From positions 1-56,212 of the forward strand of contig DASQFI010000004.1 in the NCBI GenBank assembly GCA_035633215.1: a stretch of DNA of 56,212 nt, written 5' to 3'. The notes beneath the pieces are model-generated. The model saw only the letters and a program-made list of their open reading frames with translations. It searched no databases and had not been told where the DNA came from. The stretch is from DASQFI01 sp035633215. GTDB taxonomy: Bacteria > Acidobacteriota > Vicinamibacteria > Vicinamibacterales > SCN-69-37. Both the position numbers and the translations under genes were made by a program. Below, piece by piece: positions 7,898 through 16,971 of this stretch (positions within the stretch are counted from its first letter, which is position 1; each line of letters begins with the position of its first letter).

Positions 7898-8500
7898 GTG
7901 GCCAAAACGATTCTGATGCTCGTCGGAGATTTCGGGGAGGACTACGAGATCATGGTGCCGTTTCAGGCCCTCCAGGCGCTCGGCCACACCGTGCACGCGG
8001 TGTGCCCCGGCAAGGAGGCAGGAGACAAGATCCGCACCGCGATCCATGACTTCGAGGGAGACCAGACCTACACCGAGAGGCGGGGCCACGACTTCACCCT
8101 GAACGCGACGTTCGCGGAGGCACGACCGGAGCGCTACGACGCCCTGGTCATCGCCGGGGGGCGGGCGCCCGAGTACCTGCGCCAGAACGAGGCGGTCCTC
8201 GACATCGTGCGGCACTTCTTCGCTGAGGACAAGCCGGTGGCGGCGATCTGCCACGGTCCCCAGATCCTCACGGCGGCCGGGGTCATCCGCGGGCGGAAAG
8301 TCTCCTGCTACCCGGCGGTCGCACCCGAAGTTCGGCTCGCTGGAGCCGACTACGCTGATATCGGCATCGATCAGGCCGTGACCGACGGAAACCTGGTGAC
8401 CGCACCGGCGTGGCCCGCGCATCCGGCGTGGATCCGGCAGTTTCTCCAGGTGCTCGGCACCCGGATCGTTGAGCAGGAGGCCGCGACCGCTGCGCGGTGA
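7898..8500 (+). CDS. DJ-1/PfpI family protein
   Basis: 200 aa. The GTG at 7898 has GGAGG (7887-7891) at ideal spacing, and the product starts AKTILMLVGDFGEDYE as in the family; longer in-frame starts run into the previous gene. The nucleophile elbow is AICHGPQ, and a conserved acidic residue lies at E16 in the first loop. PfpI/DJ-1 members act as intracellular peptidases, glyoxalase/deglycase-like enzymes or stress chaperones. The sequence does not tell which. It probably shares a transcript with the DUF4440 gene. Confidence 0.88.
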   Translation: MAKTILMLVGDFGEDYEIMVPFQALQALGHTVHAVCPGKEAGDKIRTAIHDFEGDQTYTERRGHDFTLNATFAEARPERYDALVIAGGRAPEYLRQNEAVLDIVRHFFAEDKPVAAICHGPQILTAAGVIRGRKVSCYPAVAPEVRLAGADYADIGIDQAVTDGNLVTAPAWPAHPAWIRQFLQVLGTRIVEQEAATAAR

Positions 8501-8541
8501 CCTCCCCTTGCTGGCTACAATGAGCCACCCAAGGAGGCCAC

Positions 8542-9444
8542 ATGCACATCTCACGTACGGTCCTGACGGCCCTCGTCATCGGCGTCGTCGCTGGAGCGGC
8601 GCCGGCGCTTCAAACCCCCTCGCCGCGCGACGCGCCGCGCCCCATCGAGGCCGGCGACAGCCTGTGGACCGAGGAGCTCACGTGGATGGAGGTCCGTGAC
8701 GCCGTGCGCGCGGGCAAGACCACCGTCATCATCGGCACGGGCGGCGTCGAGCAGAACGGGCCGTACCTGGCCGGCGGCAAGCACAACTTCGTGCTCGCGA
8801 CGGTGCTGCCGGAGATTGCCAGGGCCATCGGCAACACGCTGATCGCGCCGATCGTGAAGTTCGTGCCCGAAGGCGCGATTGAGCCCGAGCCGCGCGGCCA
8901 CATGTCGTACCCCGGCACGATCAGCCTGGAGCCGGCCACGTTCGACGCGCTGCTCACGGACATCTGCCGCAGCTACAAGGCGCACGGCTTCAAAGACATC
9001 ATTCTGGTCGGCGACAGCGGCGGCAACCAGACCGGCATGCAGAACGTCGCCAACGCGCTCAACAAGAAATGGGAGGCCGAGCCGGCGCGCGTGCACTACC
9101 TCCGCGAGTACTACTCCGAGGATCAATGGAGCTACGACTTCCTCAAGTCGCAGGGGATCGTGCAGATCGACAAGACACCGCCCGCCGGACAGGCCGCCGA
9201 CCGTCGCACCGACACGCGGAACGGTATGCACGACGACGTGTACTACGAGGCGCAGACGGCGGTACAGGATCCGAAGCTCATTCGCGCCGAACAGCGCATC
9301 AAGGCGCGACTCTTCACGCTGCACGGCGTCGATCTCGCGCCCGTCAGCAAGACCGTGGAGCTCGGCCGCAAGCTTGCCGTCTATCGCGCCGGCATCACAG
9401 CCCGGGCGTTCCAGGCGTCGATCAAGAAGCTGCGGGGAAACTAG
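8542..9444 (+). CDS. exported creatininase-family protein with altered metal ligands
   Basis: 300 aa with AGGAGG upstream. A -10-like TACAAT at 8515-8520 precedes it. Signal peptide about 1-23. The fold-defining segments of the creatininase family are present: GTGGVEQNGPYLAGG (about 65-79), YPGTISLEP and GDSGGNQ. In canonical members the corresponding metal-binding segments are EQHGPHL..TD and NGHGGN. Here His72 is Asn, the TD pair is HN, and the GHGG loop is DSGG. The protein may bind metal differently or be non-catalytic. Periplasmic or exported by prediction. Confidence 0.82.
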   Translation: MHISRTVLTALVIGVVAGAAPALQTPSPRDAPRPIEAGDSLWTEELTWMEVRDAVRAGKTTVIIGTGGVEQNGPYLAGGKHNFVLATVLPEIARAIGNTLIAPIVKFVPEGAIEPEPRGHMSYPGTISLEPATFDALLTDICRSYKAHGFKDIILVGDSGGNQTGMQNVANALNKKWEAEPARVHYLREYYSEDQWSYDFLKSQGIVQIDKTPPAGQAADRRTDTRNGMHDDVYYEAQTAVQDPKLIRAEQRIKARLFTLHGVDLAPVSKTVELGRKLAVYRAGITARAFQASIKKLRGN

Positions 9445-9457
9445 TCTAGGAACATGG

Positions 9458-9688
9458 CAATCTGAAATCTGCAATCTGGGAATCTGCAATCTTCATCCGC
9501 AATCGAGGAATCGGAGGATCTCAAATCTATTGGGGAATCGAGAATCTATTTGAAATCGGCAAATCGATCTGAATCGGGGAATCGGCGGGCGGTAGATTCC
9601 ATGATTCCAGATTTCTCGATAGATTCTAGATGTCAGATTGCAGTTTACAGAACCGATTGCAGATTGCCAGATCGCAGATTTCAGATTG
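9458..9688. repeat. inverted heptamer-repeat element, CAATCTG/CAGATTG family
   Basis: The 231-bp gap is built of degenerate 7-bp words: CAATCTG, AAATCTG, CAATCTG on the left and the complement (CAGATTG, CAGATTT, CAGATTG) on the right. The outer 34 nt (9458-9491) match the reverse complement of 9655-9688 at 32 of 34 positions. The middle is a more degenerate GAATCGG/GATTCCA mixture. A transcript through it could fold into a very long hairpin. It begins 13 bp after the creatininase-like gene. Confidence 0.8.
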
Positions 9689-9738
9689 ACAACGGGCCCT
9701 ACTCATTCGCTGATCCCGCGCATAATCTCCGGCAGCCG

Positions 9739-11028
9739 ATGATGTCTGCACGACGTCCTTGCGCGGGCGCGGCCGTCGTGATGGCCGCCGTCGTCGCGTG
9801 CGGATACCTGTCGCTGGACGCTCAGGCAGGCGGGTCGCGACCGGCGCCGCTTCTGACTGCGGCGGGCTTGCCGAACCAGAGCCCGCCGGCGGCGGCGTTC
9901 GGCGAGTACGTCACCCTCGCCGTCGAGAAGTCGGCGCTCAGGGCGCGGGGCGCCTCCACCGAGCTGCTCGTGAAAATCGACGCCAGCCCGCACCGCTACT
10001 TCCGGCTGCTCGGGCCCCAGTTCGCCGCGCGCACCTGTTTCGCGTTTCGGGACTTGCGGTGGCGTCTGCCGAGCGTGGCGGTCCACGGCGATGCCCACCT
10101 CGAGCAATTCGTCGTGACCCGCACGACCTTTGGAATGGAGGATTTCGACCAGGCGGGGTTCGGTCCGGCGGTTGTCGATCTCGTTCGTTACGCCGCGTCC
10201 ATCCACATCGCCTGCCGGAAGGCTTCATGGCGATGTGATGCCGATCAGGCGGTCTCGGCGTACTTCACGACGTACCGGGAGGCGATCGATCACGCTCTTG
10301 CGCCAGCCACTCCGGGCATCGTTCACCGTCTGCGGCGGACGAGCCCTCCGAGCACCGCGGCCTGGCTCGCATGGGTGGAGACGCAGATCCGGGCGTTGCC
10401 GGCCGAAGAGGAAACGCAGTACCGCCGCAGCTGGACTCGGCTGGTCGCGCTGCTCACCGCGGTGCAGCCGAATCGGCCGGCCAACCAATATGAGATTTCG
10501 CGTGTGGGACGTATCGAGATCGGCGTGGGCAGCGCCCTGGAGAAGAAGGTCCTCGTGCGCACGCGCGGCGCCAGCGACGACCCCGTGGACGACTTGGTTC
10601 TCGAAGCGCGCCTCACGACGCGGCCGACTGGAACCGAGTGCGTCTGGCGGCCGCCGCACGGAGGGTCCTTGCACGTCATGCTGTTCACGTCGGTGCTCGG
10701 GCGGCGACTGCCGGAGATCTATGGCTTCCTGCCGCAGGAGCAGGACCCGACGGCGCCGGAGCTGTGGGTCCAGTCGTGGGATTCGGGTTACCGCGAATTG
10801 TCAGTCGCCGATCTGGAGACGCAGTCCGACCTCGACGAGCTCGCCTCGGACGCCGCGCGCCAGTTGGCCGGGCATTTCTGGAACACCTTTCCCGAGCCGC
10901 TTCGCCAGTATCTGCGTTTCGCTCAGCTGGACGCGTTCGACATGGTCGACGCGCGCGCGCGCCGTCTCGCGCGTGAACTGGCCGACGAAGCCGTGGCCGG
11001 ATGGGAGCGGTTTCGATCCGGTTCGTGA
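9739..11028 (+). CDS. DUF2252 family protein
   Basis: 429 aa from the ATG at 9739 (a second ATG follows at 9742). The open frame continues back to 9550, but that extension translates the heptamer repeat and is not credible. CATAAT (9721-9726) lies just upstream. The first 30 residues look like a signal peptide. The DUF2252 core follows: VHGDAHLEQFVV, FGMEDFDQAGFGPAVVDLVRYA, then a long C-terminal helical region. The family has a kinase-like fold (HGD and D residues as in aminoglycoside phosphotransferases) with no assigned substrate. A signal peptide is unexpected for a phosphotransferase. Confidence 0.85.
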   Translation: MMSARRPCAGAAVVMAAVVACGYLSLDAQAGGSRPAPLLTAAGLPNQSPPAAAFGEYVTLAVEKSALRARGASTELLVKIDASPHRYFRLLGPQFAARTCFAFRDLRWRLPSVAVHGDAHLEQFVVTRTTFGMEDFDQAGFGPAVVDLVRYAASIHIACRKASWRCDADQAVSAYFTTYREAIDHALAPATPGIVHRLRRTSPPSTAAWLAWVETQIRALPAEEETQYRRSWTRLVALLTAVQPNRPANQYEISRVGRIEIGVGSALEKKVLVRTRGASDDPVDDLVLEARLTTRPTGTECVWRPPHGGSLHVMLFTSVLGRRLPEIYGFLPQEQDPTAPELWVQSWDSGYRELSVADLETQSDLDELASDAARQLAGHFWNTFPEPLRQYLRFAQLDAFDMVDARARRLARELADEAVAGWERFRSGS

Positions 11029-11250
11029 GCGCGAGTGAGAGTGGCAGCCGTTAGATACTGATGCAGCCGTGACCCGCCGCGCGCGCGTCGTGGCCGCGCA
11101 CCTGACCGGCAGGACATGACTCGTCGCAGATCGCAGAAATTGCGATCGCGGCGCACCAGTCGCCCGATTTTGAGCCTCACGCATCGGCGCGAAGTTTGCA
11201 CAACTCGTCTGGTGTCTGAAAACGCGCTCAGTCCGCAGATAGAATCGGTC

Positions 11251-12891
11251 ATGGTCGATCCGCTCGTCGAGACGTTGCAGCGCCAGTTCTCGCACGACGC
11301 GTTCCGTCCCGGTCAGGCCGACGTTGTCCGGTGCGCGATCGACGGCCACGACCTTCTGGCGGTCATGCCCACCGGATCCGGCAAGTCGATCTGCTACCAG
11401 CTGCCCGCCGTCATGCTGCCTGGCCTGACGCTCGTGATTTCTCCGCTGATCTCACTGATGAAAGATCAGGTCGGCGACCTGCGACGCCGGGAAATCGCCG
11501 CCGGTGCGCTGTACTCGAACCAGGGCGATGGCGAGCGTCGCACGGTCCTCGACGCCGTCCGCGCGGGCGGCCTGCGGCTGCTCTACGTCGCGCCCGAGCG
11601 ATTCGCCTCCCCCGCATTCACGTCGATGGTGGCCAGACTGCCGCTCGCTCGCTTCGTCGTGGACGAGGCGCACTGCGTGTCATCGTGGGGCCACGACTTT
11701 CGGCCCGACTACCGGCGGCTGGCCGAGGCCGCAAACGCGTGCCAGCGGAGCGACGATGGCCCCGGCCGCCCGCCGCTCCTGGCGTTCACGGCCACGGCCA
11801 CTCCGGAAGTCCGCGACGACATCACATCGCTCCTCGGCCTTCGGACGCCGAAGCTGTTCGTGTCAGGGTTCGATCGTCCGAACATCGAGCTGCGCGTGCT
11901 TCCGGTCTCCGGTGACACCGAGAAGCATCAGCGCCTGCCTTCGCTCGTGGGGACCAGCCGGGTGCTCGTCTACGGCGCGACCCGCCGCCGCGCTGAAGAG
12001 GCGTCGGCCACCCTGGCCGATGCGGGCCTCGCCTCGGCGCCGTATCACGCCGGCCTGGCCGATCGCGAGCGCTCGCGCGTGCAGGACGAGTTTGCGGCCG
12101 GGCGGCTGCAGGCCGTCTGCGCGACCAACGCCTTCGGGATGGGCATCGATCGGCCGGACATCGACGCGGTCATTCATGTCGACATTCCGGGTTCGGTCGA
12201 AGCGTATTACCAGGAAGTGGGACGCGCGGGTCGCGACGGCCGGCCCGCGATCGCCACGCTGCTCTGGAACTTCGCCGACGTGCGGACGCGGGAATTCCTG
12301 ATCGACAAAGCGCGCGAGGAAGACCCCGAGCGGCCGAGGCCAGCGGTCGATCCGGCGGAGCTGGCGCGCCGGCGCGAACTCGACCATCTGAAACTCAGGC
12401 GGATGATCTCGTACGCCGAGACATCGGGCTGTCTGCGGGCGACGATCCTGCGGTATTTCGGCGATCCTGCCGCTCGCGAGCCGTGCGACGGCTGCGGCAA
12501 CTGCCTCTCGCGCTCCCGGCTCGAGCCGGACCATCTCCTCCTCGTGCGCAAGATCCTTTCGGGCATCGCGCGAGCCGGCGAGCGCTATGGCAAACGCCGG
12601 ATCACCGCGATGCTGATCGGTTCGACCGACGACCTTCCGGAGCCGCTCACGCATTTGTCGACCACCGGTTTGCTGCGTGAGCACGATCCTCGTGTCGTCG
12701 AACGCTGGATTGACACGGCCTCGGCGGGCGGGCTGATCGGTGTGTCAGACGACAAGTACCGAACCCTGAGCCTGACGAAGCTGGGGCGCGACGTGATGGC
12801 CGGCCGGACGACCGACGTCGCGCTCCTCGTGCCGCAGCCGCGCGTCCGGCCGCGGCGGCAACGAAAGAAGCGCCGCCGGTCGCTCTTGTAG
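11251..12891 (+). CDS. recQ: RecQ-family ATP-dependent DNA helicase
   Basis: 546 aa. The ATG at 11251 gives the normal RecQ N-terminus (FSHDAFRPGQADVV); the 45 extra upstream codons are not conserved-looking. TAGAAT lies five bases before the ATG with no Shine-Dalgarno, suggesting a leaderless mRNA. Motifs: Walker A MPTGSGKSICYQLP (about 39-52), motif II DEAH with the aromatic-rich loop SSWGHDFRPDYRRL, motif VI QEVGRAGRDG, and a zinc-binding region ending CDGCGNCL. It has a short winged-helix tail but no HRDC domain, so it is a short RecQ. 3'-5' DNA unwinding in repair is the expected role. Confidence 0.92.
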   Translation: MVDPLVETLQRQFSHDAFRPGQADVVRCAIDGHDLLAVMPTGSGKSICYQLPAVMLPGLTLVISPLISLMKDQVGDLRRREIAAGALYSNQGDGERRTVLDAVRAGGLRLLYVAPERFASPAFTSMVARLPLARFVVDEAHCVSSWGHDFRPDYRRLAEAANACQRSDDGPGRPPLLAFTATATPEVRDDITSLLGLRTPKLFVSGFDRPNIELRVLPVSGDTEKHQRLPSLVGTSRVLVYGATRRRAEEASATLADAGLASAPYHAGLADRERSRVQDEFAAGRLQAVCATNAFGMGIDRPDIDAVIHVDIPGSVEAYYQEVGRAGRDGRPAIATLLWNFADVRTREFLIDKAREEDPERPRPAVDPAELARRRELDHLKLRRMISYAETSGCLRATILRYFGDPAAREPCDGCGNCLSRSRLEPDHLLLVRKILSGIARAGERYGKRRITAMLIGSTDDLPEPLTHLSTTGLLREHDPRVVERWIDTASAGGLIGVSDDKYRTLSLTKLGRDVMAGRTTDVALLVPQPRVRPRRQRKKRRRSLL

Positions 12892-12903
12892 GCCGCCAGG
12901 CGT

Positions 12904-13665
12904 CTATTCCCACCGAAACCATTTGACCGCCAGCGCCGTGCACACGGCGGCGATGATGGCGAGCCCGAGCAGATCGCCGGTGTGGCTCAGCCACGATTCA
13001 TGTCGCCAGGCGGCGCGCATCAACGACACCGCGTACGTCGCCGGGGTCAGGTGCGCAATGAGCTGCAGCGGGCCGGGCATCTGGTCGACCGGCACGAACA
13101 AGCCGGAAATGCCGACCATCGGATACAGCACGATCGTCCCGATAGGCTGCGCGAACCGTGCCGTCGGCGCCACGCTGGCGAGCACGAACCCGAGCGAGAG
13201 GATGCTGAGGGTGCTCACCGCCGTGGCCGCCGTGAACGCGACCCAGGGGATCGGGATGTCCACCGCGAAGAAGCGCCGGCCGAGCAGCAGCGTGAGGATG
13301 AGCGTGGTGGCCGTGAACAGCAGCTTGACCAGGACGTGCGCGCTGAGAATGGTCAGCGGCCGCAGCGGCGTCGCGCGGAGGCGTTTCAGGATCCCGCCCT
13401 CACGGTAGATCGCGATGATCGTCACGAGCGAGAGCACGGCGCTGATCCCGATGAGCAGCGCGGCGAACACGGCGAGATCGGGGCCGACGAGACCGCGCTG
13501 GCCCTCGGGCGCGCGCGTGAGGCGCTCGCCAAACATCCGGCTCAGGATCGCGAAGAGGAAGACCGGGACGAACACCGAGCCGATGACGCCGAGCGGCTCG
13601 CGCAGAAAAATCTTGATTTCGAGCCACGTGAGCGCGAGCAAGCCGCGTGGGTTGAACGTGTTCAT
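12904..13665 (-). CDS. ABC-2 type transporter permease
   Basis: 253 aa. The ATG at 13665 overlaps the stop of the ATPase gene (ATGA), fixing the start and coupling translation. Six hydrophobic segments are apparent, beginning with FLREPLGVIGSVFVPVFLFAIL. The ABC-2 signature region is seen in the fifth helix (YPMVGISGLFVPVDQMP followed by LTPATYAVSLMR). It pairs with the ATPase upstream as a DrrAB-like exporter; cargo (lipid, drug or polymer) is not evident. The stop is 12 bp from the end of convergent recQ. Confidence 0.9.
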   Translation of the reverse strand: MNTFNPRGLLALTWLEIKIFLREPLGVIGSVFVPVFLFAILSRMFGERLTRAPEGQRGLVGPDLAVFAALLIGISAVLSLVTIIAIYREGGILKRLRATPLRPLTILSAHVLVKLLFTATTLILTLLLGRRFFAVDIPIPWVAFTAATAVSTLSILSLGFVLASVAPTARFAQPIGTIVLYPMVGISGLFVPVDQMPGPLQLIAHLTPATYAVSLMRAAWRHESWLSHTGDLLGLAIIAAVCTALAVKWFRWE

Positions 13666-14582
13666 TGCCGCACCGAGTGGCCGGTCAGCTTGAGGAACAC
13701 GTCCTCGAGCGTCGGCACGAACGTCCGGAAGTCGGTGACGACAATCTGCTGATCCGCCAGGCACCGGAACACGCCCGTCATCACGTCCACGGAACGCGCG
13801 CGGAGGACGACCTTGCCGTTGTCGCGCGAGACACCCTCGATGCCGGTGACCCGGCCGAGGGCGTCCGTCGCGCGCGGATCGACAGTCTCGATCACGATCG
13901 TTCGCTCCGGACAGTGGCGCCGCACGAGCTGGTCGGGCGTGTCCACGTCGACGATGCGCCCGTGGTCGATGATCGCAACGCGATCGCACAGCCGCTCGGC
14001 CTCCTCCATGAGGTGGGTCGTGAGGAAGACCGTCTTCCCGCGGCTCCGGATGCCGCGGACGAGATCCCAGATCGCGCGCCGCGCCTGCGGATCCAGTCCC
14101 GTCGTGAGCTCGTCGAGGAACACGAGCTCCGGATCGTGGATGAGCGCGAGCGCGATGAACAGTCGCTGCTTCTGGCCGCCCGACAGCGTCATGAACCACG
14201 CGTCCGCTTTTCCTCCGATGCCGAGCCGGTCGAGGAGCTCCAGGCCGTCCACCTCTGTCTGGTAGATCGCCGACCAGAGCGCGAGCGCTTCACGGACCTT
14301 GATGCGCTTCTGAAGTTGCGCTTCCTGCAACTGCACGCCGATGCGGCGCTGCAGCGCCGACACGTCGCGGATCGGATCGAGCCCGAGCACTGAAATGCGT
14401 CCGGTGTCGGGCACGCGAAGCCCCTCGATGCACTCCATCGCGGTCGTCTTCCCGGCGCCGTTCGGACCAATCAGGCCGAAAATCTCGCCGTCGCGCACCT
14501 CAATCGACACATCGGACAGCGCCGAGACCGTGCCGTATCGCTTTGTGAGACCGGAGACCTGGATCACGGACGGCGCCGGCAT
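13662..14582 (-). CDS. ABC transporter ATP-binding protein (DrrA-like)
   Basis: 306 aa. Walker A GPNGAGKTT (about 38-46), Q-loop at LQEAQLQ, signature LSGGQKQR, Walker B LVFLDELTTGLD with D-loop, and H-loop LTTH. The last 80 residues form the C-terminal extension typical of DrrA/CcmA-type exporter ATPases (VVTDFRTFVPTLEDVFLKLTG). It drives the ABC-2 permease encoded directly downstream with a 4-bp overlap. Confidence 0.93.
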   Translation of the reverse strand: MPAPSVIQVSGLTKRYGTVSALSDVSIEVRDGEIFGLIGPNGAGKTTAMECIEGLRVPDTGRISVLGLDPIRDVSALQRRIGVQLQEAQLQKRIKVREALALWSAIYQTEVDGLELLDRLGIGGKADAWFMTLSGGQKQRLFIALALIHDPELVFLDELTTGLDPQARRAIWDLVRGIRSRGKTVFLTTHLMEEAERLCDRVAIIDHGRIVDVDTPDQLVRRHCPERTIVIETVDPRATDALGRVTGIEGVSRDNGKVVLRARSVDVMTGVFRCLADQQIVVTDFRTFVPTLEDVFLKLTGHSVRQ

Positions 14583-14649
14583 GCCCTGTGGTTATCGGCA
14601 CCGTCCGGCGAGGTCGTCATATACGGTTTTTGTCGGAATGCGGTCGTCG

Positions 14650-15270
14650 CTACTCCCGCACGGTCAGGAACAGACCCCAGGATTCCAGTTCGGGCGACAC
14701 GCGGACATGCCCATACACCTGGTAGCCAAAGTGCTCGTACAGCGACAGGTTCGGCGATGTCTCCGTCGTGAGCGAGATGCCAGAGGAATTCGGATCCTCC
14801 TGTGCCAGGTTTCGCACCGCTTCGAGAAGCGGCCGCGCCAGCTTCTGGCCTTTCTGCGCGGACCGGACGCCAATCATGTTCAGGTGGTAATGTGGCCGCT
14901 CGATCGCGAGCGCCTTCGTCACGGCAGCATACGTGTCGTACCGCGCGCGCGCGTCGTCTCCCAACCTTCGCCACGTCTCGTCGCGAATCGCCGCGGCGCC
15001 CGCAGGCATCATGGGTTCGGCCGGGAGCGTCGTCGTGGCCGCTGCGAGCAGCCGGCCGTTGTCGGTCATGCCGAACAGCGGACCGCCCTGCTGGACCCGG
15101 CGCAGCACGAAGAAATTGATCAGGTGGCGAAGCCGCTCATCGTAGTCGTCCGACGGACCGACGATGTAGCGCATCACTGGATAGGCGTGAAAGGCCTCGC
15201 AAAAGACCGACACGATGTCGGCGGCATGCTGTGAGGTAAGGCGCTCGAGTTGAGGCATGTCGATGTGCAT
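14650..15270 (-). CDS. GNAT family N-acetyltransferase
   Basis: 206 aa; an ATG four codons later (15258) is an alternative start. The C-terminal GNAT core shows the acetyl-CoA loop region IGVRSAQKGQKLARPLLEA (a degenerate version of the Q/RxxGxG/A motif) and a later TETSPNLSLYEHFGYQVYG motif typical of this fold. Substrate unknown. It is transcribed towards the ABC gene with a 67-bp gap. Confidence 0.8.
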   Translation of the reverse strand: MHIDMPQLERLTSQHAADIVSVFCEAFHAYPVMRYIVGPSDDYDERLRHLINFFVLRRVQQGGPLFGMTDNGRLLAAATTTLPAEPMMPAGAAAIRDETWRRLGDDARARYDTYAAVTKALAIERPHYHLNMIGVRSAQKGQKLARPLLEAVRNLAQEDPNSSGISLTTETSPNLSLYEHFGYQVYGHVRVSPELESWGLFLTVRE

Positions 15271-15288
15271 CTGGCATCTGGCCCCCGA

Positions 15289-15394
15289 TTTCCCGATTCC
15301 CGGCTAGATTTCCAGATTCCGGATAGATTCCCCGATTCGCAGATTCCACGATTACCGAGAAGATTCCAGATCTCAGATTCGAGATTTCAGATTA
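15289..15394. repeat. single-polarity heptamer repeat (AGATTYC words)
   Basis: Between the GNAT start and the next minus-strand stop, the sequence is a run of 7-bp words such as AGATTCC, AGATCTC, AGATTCG, AGATTTC. They all point the same way and match the right-arm words of the 9458-9688 element, so this looks like half of that element. The run ends at the stop codon of the glycosidase-like gene (15392-15394). Confidence 0.7.
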
Positions 15395-16672
15395 AGGGAA
15401 ATCAACCCTTCTGATTCTCCACGCCTTCACCGCGGGTCGATCGCGCAGGGTCGCGGTCGGTTGATAGCCGCGCCACTGAAGCTCGAGGTCGCCGCGGACG
15501 CCGAACGCGACGGTGAGGCCCTCATTTCCGGCGAGGCCTGAATAGACCGCTCGTGCGCGGCCGAGGTGCGCGCGCGAGATGGGCGATTCGGGCGAGCCGA
15601 GGTCTCGAAATGTCAGGCGCCAGTCGTCTGGAACCGCCTGGGACCCGGCGATGAAGGCGTCCGCCGCGGCTTGCTGGATGGGTCCTGGCTGGACGGCGTT
15701 GAGGCCGGCTTCGAGATGGAAGTTGCACGAGAGCTCGAACACGCGGCAGAGAGCGCCGTACGTGAAGAACAGATCGGGATCGGTCTCGCGGGTGCCGGGC
15801 ACGCGCGTTTCGCCCGCTCCGAAAGGCTCCCCACTGAGCACCGGACGAGCCGTCGCCTGCGCGACGTGGTCGAGCCCGCGCACCCGCTGCATCATCTCCC
15901 ACGGATTGTCGAGACGCGAGAGATGACGTGTGACGAGATCGCCAAGCGGCGAGGTAACCGCGTGATCGACGCGCGCCGATCCGCCAATCGTCAGCACCTC
16001 GGCGGGGACCAGCGCCGCAAGGCGGTCCACATACGCGAGGTCGTGGAGCCGCTTGTCCTGCGTGCTGTGCTCCGGCTCGTTCGCGATTTCGACGATCGCG
16101 TGTTCGTGCGCGGCGGCGATTTCGCCGACCGCCTTCACTTGCGCCTCGAGATCAATCGACCGCTCGTGGGGCGCGGTACCGGCGAGCGCGACAATCTGCA
16201 CGTACATGCCCCGCTGTCCCGCGAGGGCCAGCAGCCGCGGCAGCGCCTTCTGTCCCGCCGGCGGCGGCAGATCGAACCAGCAGCACAGGGTCGCGAGGAC
16301 GCGAACGACGTTGAACCCCGAGCGATCTGCCCAGTCGAGATACCGAACGGCCTCGGCCTCACGGCCATCGGCAATGAGATCGACCAGCCGGAAGGCCGTC
16401 ACGCCCCGCCACCTGAACAGACTCCCGTCGGCGCAAACGAGCGAGCGCACATCCGCGCGAAGTCGTCCGCACGCCGTCGGGCCGGATGAAGTGTGATCCG
16501 CGGTCCTGGCTGTCGGATCTTGTGTGGAAGGACTCTGGCGTTCGGCGCCGAACGACGAGGCCAACGGCGGCGCGCCGAGCAGCGCCGCCATCAGCAGGAT
16601 TCCGATGGAACTAGTGCCGTTCCAACTCAATGCGCCGATGAGCATCCTCGTCACTCCCGCCATTCCAGCCAC
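15392..16672 (-). CDS. exported TIM-barrel glycoside hydrolase-like protein
   Basis: 426 aa from the first ATG; starts at about residue 10 or inside the hydrophobic stretch are also possible. A signal-like segment SSIGILLMAALLGAPPLASS covers about 21-40. The body resembles clan-A glycosidases: SGFNVVRVLATLC, then EIANEPEH with the likely acid/base Glu199 in the NEP motif, and a second conserved-looking acidic segment LSGEPFGAG near 288. Overall similarity to a named GH family is too weak to give a substrate. The first codons lie inside a 105-bp palindrome (16611-16715). Confidence 0.6.
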   Translation of the reverse strand: MAGMAGVTRMLIGALSWNGTSSIGILLMAALLGAPPLASSFGAERQSPSTQDPTARTADHTSSGPTACGRLRADVRSLVCADGSLFRWRGVTAFRLVDLIADGREAEAVRYLDWADRSGFNVVRVLATLCCWFDLPPPAGQKALPRLLALAGQRGMYVQIVALAGTAPHERSIDLEAQVKAVGEIAAAHEHAIVEIANEPEHSTQDKRLHDLAYVDRLAALVPAEVLTIGGSARVDHAVTSPLGDLVTRHLSRLDNPWEMMQRVRGLDHVAQATARPVLSGEPFGAGETRVPGTRETDPDLFFTYGALCRVFELSCNFHLEAGLNAVQPGPIQQAAADAFIAGSQAVPDDWRLTFRDLGSPESPISRAHLGRARAVYSGLAGNEGLTVAFGVRGDLELQWRGYQPTATLRDRPAVKAWRIRRVDFP

Positions 16673-16715
16673 GCCACGGGTGGCCTCTTGGCGGAACGAG
16701 TTGGAACGGCACTAG
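16611..16715. repeat. 105-bp palindromic element (CTAGTGCCGTTC ends)
   Basis: An 18-bp perfect inverted repeat: 16611-16628 pairs with 16698-16715, separated by 69 bp with further weak pairing. The ends read CTAGTGCCGTTCC. A second element with ends CTAGAGCCGTTC lies at 40916-41021. It spans the 5' end of the glycosidase-like gene and supplies the TAG stop of the next small gene (16712-16714). It has the size and shape of a REP/MITE-like element. Confidence 0.75.
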
Positions 16716-16954
16716 CTCGTGGCGGCTTTCCGGCGTATTTCCTCAATCAAACCCCTTAGCGCGTTGGCGGCATTGGCGTGGGCCAACGCGACCTGGTGAA
16801 ACGTGTCGAGATCCGAGTCCGTCACCGCCGCCGCATCCGAGATCGCGCCCACTTCCTGCGAGAGATCGCGTACGCGGTCCGAGGTGGCGACGGCGCCGTT
16901 ACAAGCGTTCTTGAGAGCGAGGAGCGCGCTGGCATCCATCATGTCTGACTCCAC
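16712..16954 (-). CDS. small hypothetical protein, 80 aa
   Basis: An acidic, helical, Ala-rich protein with no recognised domain and no signal peptide (DLSQEVGAISDAAAVTDSDL, then ANALRGLIEEIRRKA). A second start (MMDAS) is four codons in. It diverges from fmdB with 17 bp between the starts. Its stop codon lies in the right arm of the palindrome at 16611-16715, which could act as its terminator. Composition and helical pattern look coding, but function is unknown. Confidence 0.5.
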   Translation of the reverse strand: MESDMMDASALLALKNACNGAVATSDRVRDLSQEVGAISDAAAVTDSDLDTFHQVALAHANAANALRGLIEEIRRKAATS

Positions 16955-16971
16955 GGTACAATGAATGGTCG

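Noticed and set aside
9458..9688. CRISPR array
   Set aside because: Repeats are 7 bp, degenerate and mirrored, with no unique spacers and no cas genes.
9550..9738. N-terminal extension of the DUF2252 gene
   Set aside because: It translates the heptamer repeat. The signal peptide after the ATG at 9739 marks the real start.
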